Both the position numbers and the translations under genes were made by a program. From Pseudomonadota bacterium (GTDB lineage Bacteria; Pseudomonadota; Gammaproteobacteria; Xanthomonadales; Xanthomonadaceae): 12,203 bases of DNA. Of the stretch, positions 1 through 6,766 are shown piece after piece. The first letter of the stretch is position 1. Every line of letters begins with the position of its first letter. The notes beneath the pieces are model-generated. The model was not told the origin of the DNA. It did not search any database and worked only from the letters and a program-made list of their open reading frames with translations. The stretch spans positions 1 through 12,203 of the forward strand of contig JAHWKC010000044.1 in assembly GCA_019348095.1 (NCBI GenBank), in the 5' to 3' direction.

Positions 1-145
1 CGGCGAAGTCGACCTCATGCATGTCGTCGGGCGGCAGCCGCGTCTCGATCGACTCGATGTCGCCGTCGGCCGACTCCAGCGTGTCGGTCGTGATCGCCGG
101 CGGCTTCTCCCCGGGTCGCGGGATCCTGTCGCGGGCGGTCGCCAC
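1..145 (-). CDS. Unidentified minus-strand coding fragment, runs off left edge
   Basis: I do not recognise this protein. The minus-strand frame is open from about position 495 down to base 1. Over 1-145 the position acting as its third codon base is about 96% G/C, the second about 42% and the first about 67% by hand count, which is the normal pattern for a high-GC gene read on this strand. No plus-strand frame fits as well. The product would include RDRIPRPGEKPPAITTDTLE followed by an acidic stretch with IETRLPPDDMHEVDF, hydrophilic and probably flexible. The GTG at 145-143 is one possible start, but it has no visible ribosome binding site, so the true 5' end is uncertain. It sits head-to-head against a chaperone gene that lacks its own 5' end, so the boundary may be a rearrangement or an assembly join. 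A spurious open frame remains possible. Confidence 0.42.
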   Translation of the reverse strand, partial: MATARDRIPRPGEKPPAITTDTLESADGDIESIETRLPPDDMHEVDFA

Positions 146-154
146 GACGTCGAG

Positions 155-772
155 CTGTGCGGGGGCGCCGGCGAGCTGTTCGCCGATCCGATGCTGCGCT
201 ATTCGCCGCGGCGGGTGAGGCTGGCGCCCGGTGCGGGCCAGGTGATCCGCATCATGGCCAGGAAACCGGCCGCGCTCGCGCCGGGCGAATACCGTTCGCA
301 CCTGCTGTTCGCCCAGCAGCCCGATCCGGCCGGGGCGGGCGATGCCGGGATCACCGATGCCGGCCAGACCGAGGAGATCGGCGTCGCCCTTACCGCGCTG
401 ATTGGCGTATCGATTCCGGTGATCGTGCGTCACGGCGAGACGGCGGCCGAGGTGTCGCTGACCGATCTGGCTCTGCAGCGCGCCGTCGCCGGCCAGTCAC
501 CGGTGCTGTCGCTGGACATGCAGCGCAGCGGCAACCGTTCGGTATACGGCGACCTCACGGTCAGCTTTGCGCCGACCGGCGGTGCGGCACAGGTGGTCGG
601 ACGTGCCGGCGGCGTGGCGGTATACACCCCCAACGCGGTTCGGCGGGTCGGGCTGGTGCTGGATCCGCCGCACGGCCTGGTCCTGGCCGATGGCGTGCTC
701 ACGGTGCGCTATCGCGAGCGGCCCGAGCAGGGTGGGGCACTGCTGGCCGAGGCCTCGCTGCGGCTCCCCTGA
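155..772 (+). CDS. PapD-like periplasmic pilus chaperone, 5'-truncated
   Basis: Periplasmic chaperones of this family cap and fold pilin subunits by donor-strand complementation and deliver them to the outer-membrane usher. The supported part starts near 155 with FADPMLRYSPRRVRLAPG, followed by the conserved stretch LAPGEYRSHLLF, typical of the end of the first Ig-like domain. GVSIPVIVRHG, a characteristic conserved strand at the domain boundary, follows, then a complete second Ig-like domain to the TGA at 770-772. About 205 residues remain, against 230-250 normally. The signal peptide and roughly the first 75 residues are missing, including the Arg that usually anchors the subunit. The same frame stays open to the left edge with an ATG at 17, but residues before about 155 are Arg-rich, do not resemble a chaperone, and have only about 67% G/C at third positions, so that start is probably false. 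The usher begins 101 bases downstream. Likely a non-functional remnant, unless the window joins two unrelated pieces. Confidence 0.75.
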   Translation: MCGGAGELFADPMLRYSPRRVRLAPGAGQVIRIMARKPAALAPGEYRSHLLFAQQPDPAGAGDAGITDAGQTEEIGVALTALIGVSIPVIVRHGETAAEVSLTDLALQRAVAGQSPVLSLDMQRSGNRSVYGDLTVSFAPTGGAAQVVGRAGGVAVYTPNAVRRVGLVLDPPHGLVLADGVLTVRYRERPEQGGALLAEASLRLP

Positions 773-809
773 GCCGCATCCCCGATGGATCCCATGCCGG
801 TGCGAGTCG

Positions 810-849
810 TCCTGCCGCGAGGAGCTTCGAAGCGCGGCTCCTGCCGCGG
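810..849. repeat. Degenerate REP-like hairpin in the chaperone-usher spacer
   Basis: A 6-bp stem AGGAGC (820-825) / GCTCCT (837-842) encloses an 11-base loop. It is flanked by two direct copies of TCCTGCCGCG (810-819 and 839-848). GCGGCTCCT and the AGGAGC arm resemble the REP sequences found at 3579-3686, so this is probably a decayed member of that family. It occupies the 101 bases between the chaperone stop and the usher start, where a ribosome binding site or short overlap would be expected. Confidence 0.5.
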
Positions 850-873
850 ACGGGCTTCACACCGCACGCGCGT

Positions 874-3558
874 GTGGCCGTGGCGCTGAGGCGCGGTGCG
901 CTGGCGCTTGCGCTGGGGTTTCTGGTGGCGCGTGCCGGGCTCGTCCAGGCGCAGGGGCAGGAGCAGGACATCCCCCTGGCTCCTGCACATGCCCGCTCCA
1001 CGTCCACGCAGCAGGCGAGCGAATCGGACATGCTGCTGCTGGAGGTGCGGGTCGACCGGCAGTTGGTCTCCGAGGCAGTCGTCGCCTACCAATCCGGCGA
1101 GTACATCCTGCTGCCGCTGGGCGAACTGTCGCGCCTGCTCACCCTGGCGATCACCACCGACCCCGGACGTGGCACCGCGAGTGGCTTCGTGCTGGAGCAG
1201 GGCCGCAGCTTCGGCCTCGACCTCGCGCGCGCCACGGTGGTGCTGGCTGGGCAAGCGGAGAGCTTCGATCCGGCGCAGGTAGAGCTGCGAACCGACGACA
1301 TCTACGTTTCCACCCGCCTGCTGGCGCGCTGGCTGCCGATTGACGTTGAAGTCGATCTGTCGCGGCTGTCGCTGGAGGTGCGGCCGCGCGAACGGCTGCC
1401 GCTGCAGTTCCGGCTGGACCGCGAAGCCCAGGGCGCGCGCGCGGGCGCGCGCGATGCCGAGCGCGTTCCGGGTTATCCGCGCCACGACATCCCGTACCAG
1501 CTGGTCGGCACGCCTTTCCTCGATCAGACCCTGAGCCTGGACTATCGCGGTGGAAACGGCCGCAACAGCCTCGACAGCCGCTATACCGCATATGCGACCG
1601 GCGACGTGCTCGGGATGCAGGGCGCGCTTTATGTCAGCGCCGCCTCCGGTGGCGACGCGGCCGACGCCCGCTTCACGCTGGGGCGGCAGGATCCGGACGC
1701 GGAGCTGCTGGGACTGCTGCGCGCGCGCACGGCCCTGGTCGGCAGCGTGCCGGTGCCCGCGGTCGCCCATATTTCCCGCAGCAGTGCGCTGGGCGAGGGC
1801 TACGTGATCAGCAACCGGCTGTTGTCGCAGCCCGACAGCTTCGGTCAGCACAGCCTGCAGGGGCCGTTGCCGCCGGGCTGGGACGTGGAGCTTTACTTCA
1901 ACGAGGCCCTGGTCGGTTTTCAGGCCTCCGGCACCGACGGGCGTTACCATTTCGACGACCTGCAACTGCTGTTCGGGCCCAACGAGTTCCGCCTGGTGTT
2001 TCACGGCCCGCTCGGCGAAGTGCGGGTCGAGCGGGAGACGTTCCTGCTGGAGCAGTCGCTCACCCCGGCCGGAGAGTTCCGCTACCTCGTCGCGCAACAC
2101 CGCGACGAAGAGGGGCATGCGCGACTGCACGCGCAGTTCGACTGGGGGCTGACCGAACACCTCGGCGCGACCGGCGGCATCGTGCGGACACCCGTGGCCG
2201 AAACCGTGCAGGACTACGCGAACGTGGGGCTGCGTGCGCACTGGCGGTCGCTGATCGTCGGCGGCGAACTGGCCCGCTCGGGCGATGGCGGTTCGCTGGT
2301 CCAGGCGACGCTGCGCACCCGGCTGGGCAGGTGGTCGATCAATGCCGGCCATGCGCAGCTCGATGATTTCACCAGCGAATGGTTCCTGCCGGCCGGCGAC
2401 CCGGTGCGCTCCAGCACCACGCTGCGCGCCGACGGCCGGTTGCCGTGGCCGTCAGGTACGGTCCGGCTGCCGCTCACGATCGATCTCAGCCACGAAGCGC
2501 GCGAGTCCGGTGCAAGCCACGTCGATCTTGCCGGCAGACTGTCGGCGAACGTGCGCGGCACCGCTGTCACCGGGCAATTGCGCTGGCGGGAGTTCGACGG
2601 CCAGGGAGCGGACGCGCAGGAGCTGGCCGACGCAACCGTGCAGCTGAGCCGGCGAGTGCATGGGTTCAGCGTACGCAGCCAGCTCAACTACGCCATCGCG
2701 CCCGACAGCCGCTTGACTTCCGTGGCAATCGCCGCCGATCGGCGCCTCGGCGCCGGCTACCTGCAGAGCTTCGGGGTGACCCGCCTGTTCGATTCGTCCG
2801 AAACGCTTTACACCACTGGCCTGACCAAGAGTCTCGGCAGCTTCGGGCTGGGCATCAACGCCGGCTACTCTTCGAGCGGCGACCTCACCGTTGGCCTGCG
2901 CCTGTTCCTGGCGATGGGCAGGGAGCCCAGGACGGGCCACTGGCACCTCGACGCGCTGCCGATGGCCAACACCGGGGCGGTGTCGGCACTGGCGTTCCTC
3001 GACGACAACATGAACGGCCGCATGGATCCTGGCGAACAGCCGATCGAAGGCGCCGGTTTCTCGGTCAATGAGGGTAGGCAGGCGGTGGCGACGAACGCGC
3101 AGGGCATTGCCTACCTGGAGCGCCTGCCGGTGCTGCGGCACGCCGACGTGGCGGTGCTGACCGACACCCTGGAGGACCCGCAGTGGCTGCCCACCCGCGA
3201 AGGCGTGCGCGTGGTGCCGCGGCCGGGTGCGGTCGCTCAGCTGCAGTTCCCGGTGATCATGACCAGCGAGATCGACGGCACGGTCTATCTGCTCCAGGAC
3301 CAGCGTCGGCGCGAGGTCGGCAGCCTGGTGATCGAAATCGTGGACGGCGCCGGACGCGTGGTGGCTACCGGCACCAGCGCCGCCGACGGCTACTACGTGG
3401 TGACCGGCGTACCGGTCGGCGAGTACCGGGTGAGGGTCTCGCCCGAGCAGATGCAGCGCCTTGGCCTGGCCAGCGTCGGCACGCAGGAGGTGTCGGTGAC
3501 CCGCGACGGCTGGTTCGTCAGCGGGGTCGATGTCGAGGTGCGCACCGCGTCCGATTGA
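874..3558 (+). CDS. Fimbrial outer-membrane usher
   Basis: Ushers are outer-membrane pores that take chaperone-subunit complexes and polymerise the pilus. No ATG, GTG or TTG lies in frame between the chaperone stop and the GTG at 874. GTG 880 is the alternative; neither has a clear Shine-Dalgarno. The 894-residue product opens with a signal peptide (Arg-Arg at 6-7, Leu/Ala-rich core, likely cleavage after VQA at 26). An N-terminal domain (about 48-180) contains LLEVRVDRQLV and a YILLPLGELSRLL element. A long beta-barrel region (about 200-700) is interrupted near 329-390 by a plug-like segment with GPLPPGWDVELYFNEALVGF and GPNEFRLVFHGPLGE, the hallmark of this usher group. A Ca-binding-like loop DDNMNGRMDPGE (710-721) begins the first C-terminal domain, and a carboxypeptidase-regulatory/Cna-B-like domain (about 800-890, AADGYYVVTGVPVGEYRV) ends the protein. 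No cysteine is present. It resembles ushers of the CS1/TcfC-like group; subclass not settled. Confidence 0.85.
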   Translation: MAVALRRGALALALGFLVARAGLVQAQGQEQDIPLAPAHARSTSTQQASESDMLLLEVRVDRQLVSEAVVAYQSGEYILLPLGELSRLLTLAITTDPGRGTASGFVLEQGRSFGLDLARATVVLAGQAESFDPAQVELRTDDIYVSTRLLARWLPIDVEVDLSRLSLEVRPRERLPLQFRLDREAQGARAGARDAERVPGYPRHDIPYQLVGTPFLDQTLSLDYRGGNGRNSLDSRYTAYATGDVLGMQGALYVSAASGGDAADARFTLGRQDPDAELLGLLRARTALVGSVPVPAVAHISRSSALGEGYVISNRLLSQPDSFGQHSLQGPLPPGWDVELYFNEALVGFQASGTDGRYHFDDLQLLFGPNEFRLVFHGPLGEVRVERETFLLEQSLTPAGEFRYLVAQHRDEEGHARLHAQFDWGLTEHLGATGGIVRTPVAETVQDYANVGLRAHWRSLIVGGELARSGDGGSLVQATLRTRLGRWSINAGHAQLDDFTSEWFLPAGDPVRSSTTLRADGRLPWPSGTVRLPLTIDLSHEARESGASHVDLAGRLSANVRGTAVTGQLRWREFDGQGADAQELADATVQLSRRVHGFSVRSQLNYAIAPDSRLTSVAIAADRRLGAGYLQSFGVTRLFDSSETLYTTGLTKSLGSFGLGINAGYSSSGDLTVGLRLFLAMGREPRTGHWHLDALPMANTGAVSALAFLDDNMNGRMDPGEQPIEGAGFSVNEGRQAVATNAQGIAYLERLPVLRHADVAVLTDTLEDPQWLPTREGVRVVPRPGAVAQLQFPVIMTSEIDGTVYLLQDQRRREVGSLVIEIVDGAGRVVATGTSAADGYYVVTGVPVGEYRVRVSPEQMQRLGLASVGTQEVSVTRDGWFVSGVDVEVRTASD

Positions 3559-3578
3559 GCGGGCCGAATACGCGCTTT

Positions 3579-3650
3579 TGCAGGAGCGCCGCATGGGCGA
3601 TACGCGCGGCCGCGTTACTCCACATCGCGGGCATGGCTCGCTCCTACAAG
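3579..3650. repeat. REPIN-like inverted pair of REP sequences
   Basis: Two REP-type units face each other: TGCAGGAGCG... at 3579-3604 and TCGCGGGCATGGCTCGCTCC... at 3625-3650, whose reverse complement begins TGTAGGAGCGAGCC. Together they form a 72-base imperfect inverted repeat of the REPIN type. In related genomes such elements lie almost always between genes and are moved by RAYT transposases; none is encoded here. It lies 20 bases after the usher stop codon. Confidence 0.7.
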
Positions 3651-3669
3651 AATGGCCTTTGTAGGAGCG
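3639..3669. terminator. Hairpin between convergent genes, possible bidirectional terminator
   Basis: CGCTCCTACAA (3639-3649) pairs perfectly with TTGTAGGAGCG (3659-3669) around a 9-base loop. It is formed by the second REPIN arm and the following single REP. It lies between the usher stop (3558) and the treY stop (3673), where both transcripts would meet. There is no T tract on either side, so it is not a textbook factor-independent terminator; it may instead protect 3' ends or slow polymerase. Confidence 0.35.
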
Positions 3670-3686
3670 GCTTCAGCCGCGAGCTT
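3658..3686. repeat. Single REP element overlapping the 3' end of treY
   Basis: The unit contains GTAGGAGCGGCTTCAGCCGC (3661-3680), with a 6-bp stem GCGGCT (3667-3672) / AGCCGC (3675-3680) around a TC loop. This is the standard REP sequence of many gammaproteobacteria. The TCA at 3673-3675, which is the TGA stop of treY on the minus strand, sits at its hairpin tip, so the last few codons and the stop of treY are made of repeat sequence. Confidence 0.8.
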
Positions 3687-6513
3687 GTCCAATCAGCACG
3701 CTCACCGGCCAAAGATCGAGCAGCTCCCGCAGCAGGGTGGTGCCTTCGAGCCGGCGCGTGCGTCCGGTCAGGGCGTCCCGCCAGTCGCCCGGCGGCAGGT
3801 CGAGCGCCGTGTCCTGCCAGCGCTGCGGATCAATCCGGGGTGCGTGCGCATCGGCTCCCAGCAGCGGGCAGGCAAGGCGCGGTGCGATGACCACCGCGAC
3901 GTCGTCGCCGTGCCGGCGCTGGAATGCGATCGCGTGGCTCGCGCGCGAACCGTGCAGCGGCAACGGGCAGTAGTCGCCGTCGGCGAACAGCGCGGGGCAT
4001 TCGCGGCGTGTGGCCAGCACGCGCTCGATCAGCCGCTGTTTCAGGCGCCCGTCGCGCCACTGATGGAGCAACTGCTCAAGCGGCGGCTGCTCGCGCAGGC
4101 CGCTCTCGCGAGTTGGGTAGTCCACCGCGGCACGGTTGTCCGGATCGACCAGCGAGAAGTCCCAGAATTCGGTGCCCTGATAGAGATCCGGCACACCCGG
4201 CGTGGTCAGGCGCAGCACGGTCTGGCTCAGGCTGTTGAGGGCGCCGGCTGGGGCAATCGACTGTGCAAAGTTCGCCAGTTCGGTGGCGAAACCGTCGCCC
4301 GGTTGGCATGACAGGCAGGATTCCAGGAAGCCCTGGCAGGCCGATTCGTAGGGTTCGTTGGGTTGCGCCCAGCCGGAATGGCGCTTGGCTTCGCGCAGCG
4401 ACTTCTGCTGCCAGGCGGCGATGCGCGCGGCAAATACGCCCAGGCCGTCGCCGTCGTTGGCCTCCAGCCCCAGTGGCCAGGCGCCCACCAGCATCTGGTA
4501 CAGCATCAGCTCGTCGGCGGCATCGGGCGCGGGCGCGCCATCCACCTCGCTGCGCAGGCCCGCATTTCGCGCCCGCCAGGCATGTACCTGTCTGGACCAC
4601 GCCTGCGGCAGTTCGCTGAGCACCGCCAGCCGCACCCGGGCATCCTCGCCGCGTTTGTGGTCGTGGGTGGCGGTGGCCAGCTGGGTGTGCGGCGTTGTGC
4701 GCTGCCGTTGCCGGCAGGCCCCGTGGAAGGCATCGACCGACAGCGCGAAGTGGTCCGGCTCGGCGCCGACCTCGTTGCGCGAAAGCAGCCGGCCGTAGCG
4801 GTAGAACGTGGTGTCCTCGATCGCCTTGGCCGCAACCGGCGGGGTCAGGCGCTGGAAACAGGTGATCGCGTACGCGGTTTCCTCCGCCGTGCCGGGCGGG
4901 GCATCGCCCGACAACCAACGCAGCAGCAGCGCCATCGTGGCGTCGTCGAATTCGGCGCCGGAGGCCCGGGCCGAACGCGCGGCCCGCTCCAGTATCTGCG
5001 CGTCCAGCCGGTCGCATCTGGCCGCGTCCACGTAGGTGCGGTACACCGGGAAGTGCACGATCAACTCGACCAGCGCCGTGCGCAGCGCTTCCGGGGCGGT
5101 CGGTGCATCGGCGCGATCGGCCAGCGCCTGCAGGGCGCGGAGGGTGGCGTCGAGATCGGCGGCGAAGTTCTGCAGCGTCATCTGGCGCCGCGCGGCCAAT
5201 GCCTGCACCGCATAGCCGGCCGGCCCGGCCAGCTCTTGCCACAGCTGGCCCAGCGGCACCGCGCCCTCGGGGTCGTGCAGCAGCGCGCCAACCTGGTCCA
5301 TGAACTCGTAGCCGGTGGTGCCATCAACCGGCCAGTCCGCGCGCAGCGTTTCATCGGGCGCGAGGATCTTCTCGACGACGAGATAGGCCGGCCCTTGCGC
5401 GGCGTCGGCCGGGCGCTGCTGCTGCAATGCATCCAGGCGCTCGCGCAGCCGCCGGCAGTAACCACGCGGGTCGACCAGGCCGTCGATGTGGTCGACGCGC
5501 AGGCCGTCGACCAGCCCCTGTGCGTAGAGCTGCAGCACCAGTGCGTGGCTGGCTTCGAACACATGCTCGCGATCGGGGCGGATCGCGACCAGCTCGTTGA
5601 TGTCGAAGAACCGGCGCCAGTTGATCCGGCGCCAGGCGTCGGTCCAGTGCGCGAGCAGGTAGGGCTGGCGCGAGAGCAGCATCTCGAGGCGCTCGCCGCC
5701 GCCGGGCGATGCCGACGCGTAGCGCGCCAGGGCGGCATCGATTGCGGAGCGACCATGGCCGGTCCGGGCGTGCAGTTGCAACGCGGCGAGCGCCCGCTCA
5801 TAGGACTCGCCGGGTGTGGCGCTGTCGAACAGGCGTGCAAGACTGGCCAGTTCGTCGCCCTCGCCGAGCACCCGGGCATACGCCCTGGCCGCGAGCGGGA
5901 AGCGCTGGTCGCCGGTGACGAGGTAGACCCGGGCGGTGCTGCCGCTGTGCCGTGGCCGCACCTGCGCCTGCACGGGGGCGCTGTGGGACGACGAGGCGAG
6001 GATGTCCGAGGGTGCACCGGCTTGCGCATCGTCTGCATCGAGCTGCAGATGGAACCCTCCCTCGGCCAGGATGTCGTCTCGCTCGCGGCCCAGCGTCGGC
6101 ACCAGCACCCGGCCATGCAGATCGGCGTCCGGGGTGTTCCAGTCGATGTCGAAAAAATCGGCGTAGTGGCTGTCGCGGCCCCACTCGAGCACGTCGCGCC
6201 ACCACGGATTCTCGAGGCTCGCGGCCATGTGATTGGGCACGATATCTAGCACCAGGCCCATCCCGTGCGCGCGCAGCGTGGCAACCAGCCGCCGCAGCGC
6301 GTCCAGGCCGCCGAGTTCGGGATTGATGCGCCCCGGGTCGATGACGTCGTAGCCGTGGCCGGAACCGGTGCGTGCGGCCAGCAGTGGCGAGGCATAGATA
6401 TGGCTGATGCCGAGCGCGGCGTAGTAGGGGACGGTGGCGACCGCGTCGTGGAGGGTAAAGCCGGCGTTGAATTGCAGGCGCGCCGTCGCGCGGGGTGGGT
6501 TGGGTACGGTCAT
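3673..6513 (-). CDS. treY: Maltooligosyltrehalose synthase (TreY)
   Basis: TreY (GH13 family, EC 5.4.99.15) converts the alpha-1,4 bond at the reducing end of malto-oligosaccharides into an alpha,alpha-1,1 bond, giving maltooligosyltrehalose, the substrate of TreZ. It is cytoplasmic. The 946-residue protein starts RATARLQFNAGFTLHDA, with GISHIYASPLLAARTGSGHGYD (about 35-56), region I DIVPNHM (90-96), the nucleophile in GLRVDHIDG (Asp341), the acid/base in LVVEKILAPDE (Glu381), and THDHKRGED (His617-Asp618). PGVPDLYQGTEFWDFSLVDP lies near 773-792. The length exceeds many TreY proteins (about 700-880); part of this is a Ser/Ala/Gln-rich insertion near 160-192. The ATG at 6513 is chosen because homology begins about 10 residues later; CAGGG upstream is a weak ribosome binding site. 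It is the last gene of the operon, 253 bases after malQ. Its C-terminus ends inside a REP element. Confidence 0.96.
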   Translation of the reverse strand: MTVPNPPRATARLQFNAGFTLHDAVATVPYYAALGISHIYASPLLAARTGSGHGYDVIDPGRINPELGGLDALRRLVATLRAHGMGLVLDIVPNHMAASLENPWWRDVLEWGRDSHYADFFDIDWNTPDADLHGRVLVPTLGRERDDILAEGGFHLQLDADDAQAGAPSDILASSSHSAPVQAQVRPRHSGSTARVYLVTGDQRFPLAARAYARVLGEGDELASLARLFDSATPGESYERALAALQLHARTGHGRSAIDAALARYASASPGGGERLEMLLSRQPYLLAHWTDAWRRINWRRFFDINELVAIRPDREHVFEASHALVLQLYAQGLVDGLRVDHIDGLVDPRGYCRRLRERLDALQQQRPADAAQGPAYLVVEKILAPDETLRADWPVDGTTGYEFMDQVGALLHDPEGAVPLGQLWQELAGPAGYAVQALAARRQMTLQNFAADLDATLRALQALADRADAPTAPEALRTALVELIVHFPVYRTYVDAARCDRLDAQILERAARSARASGAEFDDATMALLLRWLSGDAPPGTAEETAYAITCFQRLTPPVAAKAIEDTTFYRYGRLLSRNEVGAEPDHFALSVDAFHGACRQRQRTTPHTQLATATHDHKRGEDARVRLAVLSELPQAWSRQVHAWRARNAGLRSEVDGAPAPDAADELMLYQMLVGAWPLGLEANDGDGLGVFAARIAAWQQKSLREAKRHSGWAQPNEPYESACQGFLESCLSCQPGDGFATELANFAQSIAPAGALNSLSQTVLRLTTPGVPDLYQGTEFWDFSLVDPDNRAAVDYPTRESGLREQPPLEQLLHQWRDGRLKQRLIERVLATRRECPALFADGDYCPLPLHGSRASHAIAFQRRHGDDVAVVIAPRLACPLLGADAHAPRIDPQRWQDTALDLPPGDWRDALTGRTRRLEGTTLLRELLDLWPVSVLIGQARG

Positions 6514-6590
6514 GGTGAACCCTGGGCGACCGTCGACAACGGCGTGTCGCCTGGAGTCTGCTGTTGCCGGCGAGCGCCGATCCGTCCCGG

Positions 6591-6621
6591 CCCAACCCTC
6601 CCCTTGAAGGGGAGGGCTTCA
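6591..6621. repeat. Palindromic repeat, copy 1, malQ-treY spacer
   Basis: A near-perfect palindrome: CCCTCCCCTT (6596-6605), central G, AAGGGGAGGG (6607-6616), flanked by CCCAA and CTTCA. The 31 bases 6591-6621 are identical to 6718-6748. It lies just upstream of the treY start and probably belongs to a dispersed intergenic repeat family of this genome. Confidence 0.75.
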
Positions 6622-6631
6622 GGGCTCGTCT

Positions 6632-6743
6632 CCTTCCCCTTCAAGGGGAAGGTCGGGATGGGGATGGGTTTGCTGTTGATCTGGCTTGCTTCGCGGCACA
6701 GGGCCAACCCATCCCCACCCAACCCTCCCCTTGAAGGGGAGGG
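6632..6743. repeat. Long inverted repeat, copies 2 and 3, malQ-treY spacer
   Basis: Two further copies of the same palindrome face each other: 6632-6670 (CCTTCCCCTT C AAGGGGAAGG, then a GGGATGG-rich tail) and 6706-6743. The arms match over about 38 bases with one gap and a few mismatches, around a 35-base loop (6671-6705). The transcript could fold into one large hairpin or several small ones between malQ and treY. No transposase gene is associated, so this is a MITE/REPIN-like non-coding element. Confidence 0.75.
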
Positions 6744-6766
6744 CTTCAAAGCAACCGCAACGGCCG

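Noticed and set aside
157..873. Upstream extension of the usher frame to a start at 157
   Set aside because: These codons are an Arg/Ala/Gly-rich shadow of the chaperone frame with no signal peptide at the front; a clear signal peptide follows GTG 874.
1426..1455. GCGCGC-rich run in the usher as a regulatory or Z-DNA element
   Set aside because: It encodes a GARAGARDAE linker within the reading frame; ordinary for high-GC coding DNA.
709..2352. 547-codon open frame on the minus strand opposite the usher
   Set aside because: Composition is that of an antisense shadow (Gln/Arg/Val-rich, no recognisable motif), and the plus strand encodes a convincing usher.
4363..6249. 628-codon plus-strand open frame opposite treY
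   Set aside because: Explained by GC-rich codons of treY lacking stop complements; no domain is visible and all TreY catalytic motifs lie on the minus strand.
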